From Pegoplata infirma (lineage: Eukaryota > Arthropoda > Insecta > Diptera > Anthomyiidae), in contig OY992537.1 of the NCBI GenBank assembly GCA_963921195.1, positions 173,431,021 to 173,495,020 of the forward strand: a stretch of 64,000 nucleotides of DNA. Reading direction: 5' to 3'. Below, piece by piece: positions 22,741 through 32,386 of the stretch. A program made the translations under genes and the position numbers. The notes under the pieces were generated by a model that did not search any database, was not told the origin of the DNA, and worked only from the letters and a program-made list of their open reading frames with translations. Position 1 is the stretch's first letter, and the number at the start of each line of letters is the position of its first letter.

Positions 22741-23693
22741 AATCGATTTCCATCTTGAAGCAGTTGTGAGAAAATATTAAAGAAACTATTAACAACAAAT
22801 AATGTTTTTAAACTTAAACATCTGTGTGCAGTGATGCTAGCTTTCTTTGTAAAAAATCAGCTAATTATTTGGAAAATCGCTATATAGTTGCCAGTCTCAG
22901 TGTTTACTCACAATGAAGCAGCAGGCAGCAAAAATAAAAAGTAATGTATCATAAAAAACGGTATTTTTATATTTGCAGCTTAGTGTATGCAATTTTAGAA
23001 TTAAGAAACAAAAAGAAATACTAAATACCGTATTTTTATTGAAATTATAATTAAATACAGTAAGTTTTGTGTTCTCTGTATGCTGCCTGCTGATGCATTG
23101 TGAAGAAACAATCACTGGGCTAAAGGCCCAGGCACTTGAGCGCTACTGTAGCGGTGCTGTAGCGTGACGGGCTGTTGCATCGTTTTAAAGTTCGGCAGCT
23201 ACACCACCGTCACGTATTCGTTTAAGTACCTATTTCCATTTATTTTAATACAAGCTAACGTATCAGCTGACACGTTTCCGAACCGTATTCGCTCAAGTAA
23301 TTATGACTTAACTTTTAATATAAAAAATCAGCTTGGCTAAAATCATATTAAAATGAAGTTAAAATCATAAAAAATTCTTTAAAGTAAATGCAATTAAAGA
23401 ATGATTTAAAAAAACAGAAACACTTAAAAATTGGAAAAATGCTGTTGCTTTTTAAAAATAGACTTGAAAATGGGCCATAGCCGATTCTCACTTTTCGCGA
23501 TCACAGTTCAGAGGATTTCATTGGTTCAAGTGGGTGCACACGTCCAAAAATACTGTACTCGTGATTGTATAATAAAGAACCGTTTAGACGATTATTATTT
23601 CTGTAAGATTTGTCTTTTCGGAGTATGTTTTATGTTTGATCCGCTTGTCACATCATTTTATGAATAATTTTTAAAAATTAAGAGAACCATCCG
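22741..23693. other. No gene; short TIR element plus duplicated segment
   Basis: Apart from the 220-bp element at 22898-23117, the region holds a GC-richer patch (23120-23290: GCGCTACTGTAGCGGTGC, then an ACCACCGTCACG region) with no open frame. Bases 23590-23693 belong to the duplicated segment also present at 19630-19710. The 78-aa plus frame at 23431-23667 shows no recognisable domain. Confidence 0.4.
22898..23117. mobile_element. 220-bp inverted-repeat element (possible hAT MITE)
   Basis: Imperfect terminal repeats both begin CAGTG and share CACAATG followed by CAGCAGGCAGC (22910-22938 against 23084-23105). No convincing flanking duplication. Internally, ACGGTATTTTTAT and its near-complement face each other. 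The 72-aa minus frame spans the element and is not a gene. Confidence 0.6.
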
Positions 23694-23695
23694 TA

Positions 23696-25548
23696 CACCC
23701 AAAAAATTACATAGTAGCATAGTTAAGAAAATCCATAGTTATTTCAAATCATTTTTAAATCAACTATTTATAATCAATAACAACTATGGACAAAGTTGAT
23801 AACAACGATTTTTTTATATTTGAAAAAGCAAAATAAAAAAATACAAGTGTCAGAAATAAAAATAAACAAATTAAAATCAAACGTTTAAAACATTTTTTTT
23901 GCTAAATAAACCAGCACAATAGATGCAAAAAGGAGGACAACGAAAAATATGAACAATGATGGAAGGATTTGGTAAGAAATATTTTGATAAAAAATTAATT
24001 TAACTGGACACCAAGCGTTTCTAAAGAAAAATATCTCAGAAAATGATTTATATTTTATAGAAAAATTGTCTCAGACTTTTTTCTATAGAACAAATCTCTC
24101 TGTCTTGGAATATAAGATTTTTTCTATAGAAAATATGTATCGGAATCTAATATGGTTTCTCAGAATCTGAGACTTTTTTATAGAAAAAATGTCTCAGAAT
24201 CTGGGACTTTTTTTTTTCTCTAGAAAAAATGTTTGGGAATCCGATTTGAGTTTGAGTCTAAGATTCTGAGACATTTTTTCTATGGAAAAAGTCTAAGATT
24301 CTGAAACATTTTTTCTATAGAAAAAGTCTCAGATTCTGAGACATTTTTTCTATAGAAAAAGTTTCAGATTCTGAGACATTTTTTCTATAGAAAAAGTCTC
24401 AGATTCCAAAACATTTTTACTATAGAAAAAGTCTCAGATTCTGAGACATTTTTTCTATAGAAAAAGTCTCAGATTCTGAGACATTTTTTCTATAGAAAAA
24501 GTCTCAGATTCTGAGACATTTTTTCTATAGAAAAAGTCTCAGATTCTGAGACATTTTTTCTATAGAAAAAGTCTCAGATTCTGAGACATTTTTTCTATAG
24601 AAAAAGTCTCAGATTCTGAGACATTTTTTCTATAGAAAAAGTCTCAGATTCTGAGACATTTTTTCTATAGAAAAAGTCTCAGATTCTGAGACATTTTTTC
24701 TATAGAAAAAGTCTCAGATTCTGAGACATTTTTTCTATAGAAAAAGTCTCAGATTCTGAGACATTTTTTCTATAGAAAAAGTCTCAGATTCTGAGACATT
24801 TTTTCTATAGAAAAAGTCTCAGATTCTGAGACATTTTTTCTATAGAAAAAGTCTCAGATTCTGAGACATTTTTTCTATAGAAAAAGTCTCAGATTCTGAG
24901 ACATTTTTTCTATAGAAAAAGTCTCAGATTCTGAGACATTTTTTCTATAGAAAAAGTCTCAGATTCTGAGACATTTTTCTATAGAAAAAGTCTCAGATTC
25001 TGAGACATTTTTCTATAGAAAAAGTCTCAGATTCTGAGAAATTTTTCTATAGAAAAAGTCTCAGATTCTGAGAAATTTTTCTATAGAAAAAGTCTCAGAT
25101 TCTGAGACATTTTTTCTATAGAAAAAGTCTCAGATTCTGAGACATTTTTTCTATAGAAAAAATCTGAGACTGAGTCTCAGATTCTGAGACATTTTTTGTA
25201 AAGAAAAAGTCTCAGATTCTTAGACATTTTTTTATAGAAAAAGTATCAAATTCTGAGACATTTTTTTTTTTGTATACAAATTATAGGGTATAATTAACTA
25301 TTTATTAAATTACATAGTAAATATTTACTATGATTAAATTTTATAAAAAATTTAACTATGGGCCTAGTTGTTTACCTATGTTTATCAAACACATCGTTGT
25401 CATTAACTTTTCACATAGTTAATTTGTAGATTTAAATGACACATAGTCAGCAACAACTATGTCACATCAACTATGACAAAGTTGGGGCTATTTCACCTAT
25501 GACATAATTGAAAAAATAGTAATCATCAACTATGTAATTTTTTGGGTG
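23696..25548. mobile_element. TIR element carrying a satellite array, TA duplication
   Basis: Ends CACCCAAAAAATTACATAGT and the inverse ACTATGTAATTTTTTGGGTG are flanked by TA (23694-23695, 25549-25550). The outer portions consist of CAACTATG/CATAGTT words in both orientations. The central 1.2 kb is a 35-bp tandem array. The empty target is visible in the paralogous segment near 19705-19725. No transposase is encoded. Confidence 0.9.
24060..25265. repeat. 35-bp dyad satellite, ~21 near-identical units plus degenerate flanks
   Basis: The unit is GTCTCAGATTCTGAGAC plus AT plus TTTTTCTATAGAAAAA, 35 bp, i.e. two perfect palindromes and a 2-bp spacer. From about 24431 to 25165 units are nearly identical; outside this core they degrade, and the first bases of the array (24060-24240) are strongly diverged. 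It is the same family as 42252-49536, but the spacer is AT (read on this strand) where the large array has CT or TT on the matching strand. Confidence 0.95.
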
Positions 25549-25550
25549 TA

Positions 25551-26021
25551 TGTCAAATATCACAATTTATTTAATCTGGATGTGTTCAAGCTGTGAAAAC
25601 AAGAGTTTTATTCAAAAATTTTTGACAGTCGTTTTACAAGTCTTCAAAATGTAACATGCGGTTGCAGTAAATATATTTTACAATCGTAAATTTTAAACAC
25701 TCACCATGTATTTAATTGTACAACACTGCAAAATTGCACAGTATTATTAAACGTGTGTACCCACCATTTCTATAGAACCCAACTTTAATTCGATTTGACT
25801 TTCTGGATGAAATTTTAATGAATGAGTTTAAATATATTTTATGTTATTTTTTTCTTCAACAATTTTGATTTTTTTTTTCATAGAATTACATACATGTAAA
25901 AATAACAAAACTAACTTAGAAAATGTTCATTACATTTTCTGTAATACAATAATATATTATTTCGCGTGGTACCATATATATTTATATCTGGGGCTGTATT
26001 TAATTTGGCCAATCTTGCATG
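25551..26021. other. No gene; duplicated segment then AT-rich sequence
   Basis: Bases 25551-25650 continue the segment paralogous to 19715-19815 (AAGCTGTGAAAACAAGA and ATTTTACAAGTCT-type words). The remainder to 26021 has no recognised feature; the 71-aa frame at 25841-26056 runs into the next element. Confidence 0.4.
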
Positions 26022-26094
26022 CCCGAGTAAAAAAGTTCCTATATAATTGTATATAATTTTAAAAACATCATATATGATTAAATAGAATTATATA

Positions 26095-27168
26095 CACTCA
26101 AAAAAGTATGTCGGTAAAATCAACTACAAAAGACAGTTGTTTTGACTACATTTTGTCGTTGAAAAGGCGTCCACTACATAAACGGTAAAAACAACTGAAC
26201 ATGTTGTTGTTTTTAACTATTGATTTTCAACTACAAAATGTAGTAAAAACTACTACAAAACTGTTTAATACAGTTGTTTTTTCTACAGTTGCCTGAAATT
26301 TTATTTAAAAAATTTCTTAAACGTTTAAATGATTGATATTTATTTATTTAAAAAGCAATACATTTCAGTTGGTTGTATAGAATTTCGACATGATGACAAT
26401 TTTTTGATGTATTTATCTGGAATTATAGAAGAAAAAAATTATATTAATAAAATGCTAAACAAAATAAATTGATTATATTTACCTTTGTTTTTTTAATAGT
26501 TCATTTAAAATTTTCACCGCTACTGATCAAAATTTGTCTGGAATAAAAAAAAAAACGAAATGCTTTGGCAAAATTGATTTATAAAAAAAAAGAATTAATT
26601 TCCAATGTTTCAAAAAAGTATGTACCTGCTCTGTTGTGTATACAAAGAAAAGAAAGATGGCGCACTCATAAGAAAACAAAACACTGCACACATTTAATTT
26701 TGTTTTTTTCCGATTGGTTTTTACGCACGCTTATGTGAGCGCTATATTATACACACTTGTTATCTCATTTATCCACTTATTTTCTTTCGCTCAAGAATAT
26801 TTTTCCAAAAACATATTTTTTGTTATAATTAAATTTAATAAATTGTAATTTAATTTATTTAGATATTATTTATTTGGTATAAAAATAATTCCTTCCGCAT
26901 CCCGCACGACCAACTCGCTCGACACATTCGTTTGCAATAAAAATTTCTAGAAAAAAACGAGTTTTAGAAAAAAAACTAAAAACAACTACATAAATCAACT
27001 ATTGCTACAGTGTAGTATATTTTTTGTAGTTATTTTTTGAAACTACTACAAAAAAAGTTGTTTGAGATTTTTTAATACAAAAACGACCGAAATTGTAGTT
27101 AAAAACAACAGCTACTACTTACTACACAAACGACCGTCATGTAGTAACTGCAATAATTTTCTGAGTGT
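26095..27168. mobile_element. 1.07-kb CACTCAAAAAAGTA element, TA duplication
   Basis: Ends CACTCAAAAAAGTATG and ATAATTTTCTGAGTG are flanked by TA (26093-26094, 27169-27170). The uninterrupted host sequence AGAATTATATAGAATTTG is seen at 27647-27664. The subterminal parts have repeated AACTAC/GTAGTT words as in 1782-2328. The centre is low-complexity, with no transposase. Confidence 0.85.
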
Positions 27169-27775
27169 AGAATTTGATGCGAAAAATGAGTCGATAAAAC
27201 TATATAAAATTTGATCAATGTTTCATATATTTTGATAATTTTTTTATATAATTTTATTCGAAATTTGGACCCCTATTTTTATATAATAATAGCAAAATTA
27301 TATAATTAGATATAATTATATAAAAATATATAAAATTGTATAAAACTGCATAAAACTATATAAAGTTGCATAAAATTATATATAATTATATATAATTAAA
27401 ACAAAATTTTATGATTTATATAAAACTTGATATAATTTTATATAACTTTATAAAATTATATATTGTTTTATATAATTTGATATAGTTGTATATAATTATA
27501 TCTGATTATATAAATTTGCTTTTGTTATATAAAAATAGGGGTCCAAATTTCGCATAAAATTATATAAAAAATTTATCAAAACACAACCCGAGGAAAAAAG
27601 TTCCTATATAATTGTATATAATTTTATAAACATCATATATGATTAAATAGAATTATATAGAATTTGATGCGAAAAATGAGTCGATAAAACTATATAAAAT
27701 TTGATCAATGTTTCATATATTTTGATAAATTTTTTATATAATTTTATGCGAAATTTGGACCCCAATTTTTATATA

Positions 27776-28525
27776 CCCGAGTAAAAAAGTTCATATATAT
27801 TCATATAAAATTATATAAAGCCATCATATATAATCATATATAGTTTAATGCGAAAAATGAGTCGATAAAACGATATAAAAACTTATCAAATTTGATCAAA
27901 TCTGATCAAATTTGATATAATTTTAATATAATTTTATATAGTTATATGCGAAAATTGGACCCTTTTTTGTATAAAATTGATGCAATTATATATAATTAAA
28001 TATATTTATATATAAGAAAAAAATGTTTTCCCCCAAAACGCAAAAAATTGACAAAAAAAATTTTGTTTCCAGGACTTAAAAATTTTTAAAAATATTTTTA
28101 GGACTTTGAAAATTTTCAAAAAAAAAACATCTCGACTTAGAAAAATTTTCAAAAGTTATATTGAATTATATGTAAAGGACTTAGATTTTTTTTAAATTTT
28201 ACTCATATAAGATAACATATAATTTAAAAACAGTTGCATAAAGTTTTATATAAAATTTCTTCAAATATTTTGTTTTATCAAATTATATAAAAAAGAAGAC
28301 AGAATTTTAAAGTTCATATGTAATTACTTATATAAACGAACTTTAAATCATATGTTATTATATAAAAGTCCATATTTTCTGTTATATAATTTTATATAAG
28401 AAACAAATTAGAAGTGCAAATATATAAAATCACATATGATGCAACAAAAAATACATATAGTTTTACAAAATAATATATGTATATATAAAACTATATATAA
28501 TTATATAGGAACTTTTTTACTCGGG
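27776..28525 (+). mobile_element. 750-bp CCCGAG element, second copy
   Basis: Same length and almost the same sequence as 15241-15990, ends CCCGAGTAAAAAAGTTCATA and GAACTTTTTTACTCGGG, TA on the left (27774-27775) and TA on the right (28526-28527). The host interior TTTTTATATAATAATAGCAA at about 27269-27288 gives the uninterrupted target. Confidence 0.9.
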
Positions 28526-28527
28526 TA

Positions 28528-29067
28528 CCCGAGTAAAATTCTGTCTTCTTTTTTATATAATTTGATAAAACAAAATATTTGAAGAAATTTTATATAAAAC
28601 TTTATGCAACTGTTTTTAAATTATATGTTATCTTATATGAGTAAAATTTAAAAAAAATTTAAGTCCTTTACATATAATTCAATATAACTTTTGAAAATTT
28701 TTCTAAGTCGAGATGTTTTTTTTTTGAAAATTTTCAAAGTCCTAAAAATATTTTTAAAAATTTTTAAGTCCTGGAAACAAATTTTTTTTTGTCAATTTTT
28801 TGCGTTTTGGGGGAAAACATTTTTTTCTTATATATAAATATATTTAATTATATATAATTGCATCAATTTTATACAAAAAAGGGTCCAATTTTCGCATATA
28901 ACTATATAAAATTATATTAAAATTATATCAAATTTGATCAGATTTGATCAAATTTGATAAGCTTTTATATCGTTTTATCGACTCATTTTTCGCATTAAAC
29001 TATATATGATTATATATGATGGCTTTATATAATTTTATATGAATATATATGAACTTTTTTACTCGGG
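28528..29067 (-). mobile_element. Truncated inverted copy of the 750-bp element
   Basis: It begins CCCGAGTAAAATTCTGTC directly after a single TA and runs as the reverse complement of the neighbouring copy to GAACTTTTTTACTCGGG, followed by TA. About 210 bp are missing at its 5' side on this strand, yet a CCCGAGT end is present at the truncation. The pair forms a 1.3-kb inverted repeat. Confidence 0.8.
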
Positions 29068-29299
29068 TAATAATAGCAAAATTATATAATTAGATATAAT
29101 TATGTAAAAATACATAAAATTGTATTAAACTGTATAAAACTATATAAAGTTACATAAAATTATATATAATTATATATAATTAAAACAAAATTTTATGATT
29201 TATATAAAACTTGATATAATTTTATATAACTTTATAAAATTATATATTGTTTTATATATTTTGATATAGTTGTATATAATTATATCTGATTATATAAAT

Positions 29300-29444
29300 A
29301 AACAAATAAATTTAAGAAATATTTGAGAAAATGAATTTTTGTCTGGCACTGGCTGGACTTAATATTAAGAATATTTAGATATAAGATATGAACACTTATT
29401 GTTAGTTCACGGAATTAAAGTGAAGATTCAATAAATAAAATATG

Positions 29445-29487
<43 letters not shown>
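29300..29487 (+). mobile_element. Poly-A-tailed retro-insertion (SINE, LINE 3' end or processed transcript)
   Basis: About 145 bp of non-repetitive sequence ends in AATAAATAAAATATG and a run of about 43 A (29445-29487). It is flanked by ATAAAT (29294-29299 and 29488-29493). The empty site ATTATATAAATTTGCTTTTG is present at 27511-27530. An AATAAA signal lies about 10-14 bp before the tail, as in polyadenylated RNA. The source transcript is not recognisable from this short piece. The pure A-run implies a young insertion. Confidence 0.85.
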
Positions 29488-29490
<3 letters not shown>

Positions 29491-30057
29491 AATTTGCTTT
29501 TGTTATATAAAAATAGGGGTCCAAATTTCGCATAAAATTATATAAAAAATTTTTCAAAACACAAGTAACATTGATAAAATTTTATATAGTTTTATCGACT
29601 CATTTTTCGCATCAAATTCTATATAATTCTATATAATCATATATGATGTTTATAAAATTATATACAATTATATAGGAACTTTTTTACTCGGGAAGTAACA
29701 TTGATAAAATTTTGTATGGTTTTATCGACTCATTTTTCGCATCAAATTCTATATAATTCTATTTAATCATATATGATGTTTATAAAATTATATACAATTA
29801 TATAGGAACTTTTTTACTCGGCCCGAGTAAAAAAGATATGATATAATCATATATGCTAATATATAATTATTTAAATTTATATATGGTTATGCATGAACTT
29901 TGATATGGACATATAAGTTTATATATAGCATTGTATTTTTCCTTATTTTTTAATATGATAACATACATATTCATATCTATTTATATACCGATCTATATGA
30001 AATTAGATATGACATATATGATCGGGAATTTTTTGATATGGCAGATAAAAAGATATA

Positions 30058-31462
30058 CACTAAGAAAAAAAAATGTTAAAATCAAACAGAAACAACTTTA
30101 AATTAAATATAAAACAGTGACGAAATAGAACAAAGTTTGTTTTTATTTAATTTAAATATGTTTCTAGTTGTTTTTAACATGCCACGATTAGTAGACAATA
30201 TTTTAAAATTAAGATGTTACAATATTGTTTTAAAATTGGCCATGCTAAATTTAAATATGCAACAAATTTTAATTTAAAGTTGACCAATATTAATTTAAAT
30301 ATGGGAAATTGTTTTTCTTTGGCAGCTTTTTACTTACCTATAAACCATGAAATTTAAAATTAAACAATACATATTTTTGTTAATGTTTTTTTTTATTTTC
30401 AAATTATTTTTACAATAGAGGTATTCAGAGTCTTGCTTGCCAGCCCTGGCACTGGTGGTAAAAGAGCACTTTTCAAAATTACTTTTCAAAATACATGTAT
30501 TTTTTGAAAAAAGTACTCTTTTGCTACATTGCCAGGGCTGGCAACAAGACTCTGAATACCTCTAATATTTTTTAATAACACACCAAAAAAAAATTAACAC
30601 TACTCTAATTGTACATCCAAGGGTAGAATTACATTCAAGGCCTTGGCTTTAAATATTGCTTGTTGGCTTTGGTTTTCGCTATACATAAAAAAATCAAAGC
30701 CAAAGCCTTGGATGTACTTCTTCCCTTATTATAGCACTACATATAATTACAACAAATGTAATTAAATACCAAAAATAAAAAATAAACACATTTAGATTAA
30801 TATTTATATACCATATATGAAAAACTAAAGTTAGAAGTCTTCATTTTCTGCCAATTACGTAGATATATCCCCTCCTCGTTCTCTAGCACTTCCTTTTTTA
30901 TATTTTTCCGTCCTTATATTTTTTTCACTTTGGTTTTAACGTTTTCAGTTTTATTTTTGTTAAATAATTTTCTTTTTCACTTTAGTTTTTTATTTTTTTT
31001 TTTTAATTTTTAATTTTATATTAGTTATTTTAATTAATTTCACTTAAATTAATTTCACATCTAGAGAAGTGACAAAATGGGCGTCTTTTCTTAATGAAAC
31101 AATATTTTAACATTGTTTCTACTTAAAATAAAATTGCCCAACTTTATTATATTTTGACATTTGAAAAAACTTTAAATGTCAAAAAACAAAATTGTTCAAC
31201 TTTAAAATAACCATGAAAAATATTATTTTTAATACAAATATTTGAACAAGATATTTTTAAAATTTTTAACGACTTTTAATGACAGCATATTAAATTTAAA
31301 AGGATAAATTTTAAATCAAAATTGTATGCAATTTTAAAACAAACATGTTATGTTAAAATCAATCAAAAACAATATTTAAATTTAAATTTTTTCCAAAAAT
31401 ATGTAGCATACTTAAAATAAACATGAACATATTTGATTTAAATATGTTTTTTTCCCTCAGTG
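30058..31462. mobile_element. 1.4-kb CACTAAGAAAAAA element, TA duplication
   Basis: Left end CACTAAGAAAAAAAAATG, right end TTTTTTTCCCTCAGTG, TA on both sides (30056-30057, 31463-31464). The uninterrupted host ATAAAAAGATATATGATTTT occurs at 17476-17500 and in reverse near 16445-16470. The outer parts are rich in AATTTAAATATG words. Inside is a 145-bp hairpin (30418-30562) and an inverted pair around TACATCCAAGG/CCTTGGATGTA (30612-30713). Confidence 0.85.
30418..30562. mobile_element. 145-bp hairpin MITE, TA duplication
   Basis: Ends GAGGTATTCAGAGTCTTG and the inverse CAAGACTCTGAATACCTC, then TTGCCAGCCCTGGCA against its complement. Flanked by TA (30416-30417, 30563-30564). Nearly the whole length pairs. 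Confidence 0.75.
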
Positions 31463-32160
31463 TATGATTTTATTTATAATTACATATATCCAAAAAAAAA
31501 TTTTCTAAATTTTCTAAGTCCCGGAAAATAAAAAAAAAGTTAAAAAATTTTTAAGTCATAAAAAATTTTATGAAAATTTTCCAAAGTCCCGGACACAAAT
31601 TTTTTTTTGCAATTTTTTTGGAGTAAAAAAATCATTGGAAATGTTTTTAGGAGAAATTTTATTTTTTTGAAAAATTTTTGAGTTCCGAAAAAATGTTTTT
31701 AAATTTTCTAAGACACAAACATTTTTGGAATCTTTAAATCCCTTAAAAATGATATTAGAAAAAAAATTGGCAAATTTTTAATAATTTGCTAAGTCCCGAA
31801 AAAATTCCGAAGAATGCAATAAAACCTCTTCTACTTAATTGATAATGTATCCAATCTGATAAAATAATTTCTAATTTCACGTTTAAAATTCCAAAAAAAT
31901 TTTACCACATTTCATCTAATAATATAAGAATTTATCTAATTTTAACAGATAAGATATGATTTAATACAATTGGATAGACCCATTTTTGGGATCAAACTTA
32001 ATCAAATTTTATATTATTTTATCAAAAATAATAGAATTTGATATAATCGTATAATATTCGATCCGCCAATTTTCGGATCAAAATTAATATGGATTTACAT
32101 AAAAGCATATCTGTTCATATATAATTAAATATGGCGTCATATAACTTTTTTTTACTCGGG

Positions 32161-32366
32161 GGGTGTTTATATACGAAATATATGCCTATATATGTGACCA
32201 CATATAATAATATATAATTTCATCTGACACTATATAAAAAAATTGTCTTAAAATTTTCCCAATATATAATGTTATCTAGAAACATATAGTGTCATATATA
32301 AACATATACAATTTTATATTTCTATACGACATTGTATATGACAATATCAATTTTTTTTTACTCGGG
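32161..32366 (-). mobile_element. CCCGAG-end element remnant, one end
   Basis: It ends TTTTTTTTTACTCGGG at 32366 and contains ATATATGTGACCACATATA and TATAACATATA-like words not seen in the other CCCGAG copies, so it is a further subfamily. Its other end is missing: it abuts the previous element directly at GGG. Confidence 0.6.
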
Positions 32367-32386
32367 TTTAGAAAAAAAAATTACAA

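Larger units (their letters stand above)
27587..29692. mobile_element. Inner CCCGAG-end element inserted in its own relative
   Basis: It starts CCCGAGGAAAAAAGTTCC and ends GGAACTTTTTTACTCGGG, flanked by AA (27585-27586, 29693-29694). Joining the flanks restores AAAACACAAGTAACATTG, which is exactly the sequence of this element's own interior at about 29558-29575, so a self-related target was hit. It contains two 750-bp-type elements and a poly-A insertion. Confidence 0.85.
26022..29821. mobile_element. Outer CCCGAG-end element of a four-level nest
   Basis: It starts CCCGAGTAAAAAAGTTCCTA and its right end is 29693-29821 (...TAGGAACTTTTTTACTCGG). The net sequence, after removing insertions, is an AT-rich body with CGAAAAATGAGTCGATAAAA subterminal blocks. 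It is split by a TA-flanked MITE (26095-27168) and by a second copy of its own family (27587-29692) that duplicated AA. The last base of its TIR appears to be shared with or lost to the adjacent element at 29822. No coding capacity. Confidence 0.8.
29822..32160 (+). mobile_element. CCCGAG-end element, most complete copy, with nested MITE
   Basis: Ends CCCGAGTAAAAAAGATATGA and the inverse ATATAACTTTTTTTTACTCGGG region (final 14 bases CTTTTTTTTACTCGGG-like). Net of the nested 1.4-kb MITE it is about 930 bp. Ordered internal landmarks (GCATGAACTTTGATATGGAC, GATCGGGAATTTTTTGATAT, TCTAAGTCCCGG blocks, CGATCCGCCAATTTTCGGAT) recur in reverse at 15051-16591 and 36346-51893. Noncoding. Confidence 0.85.
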
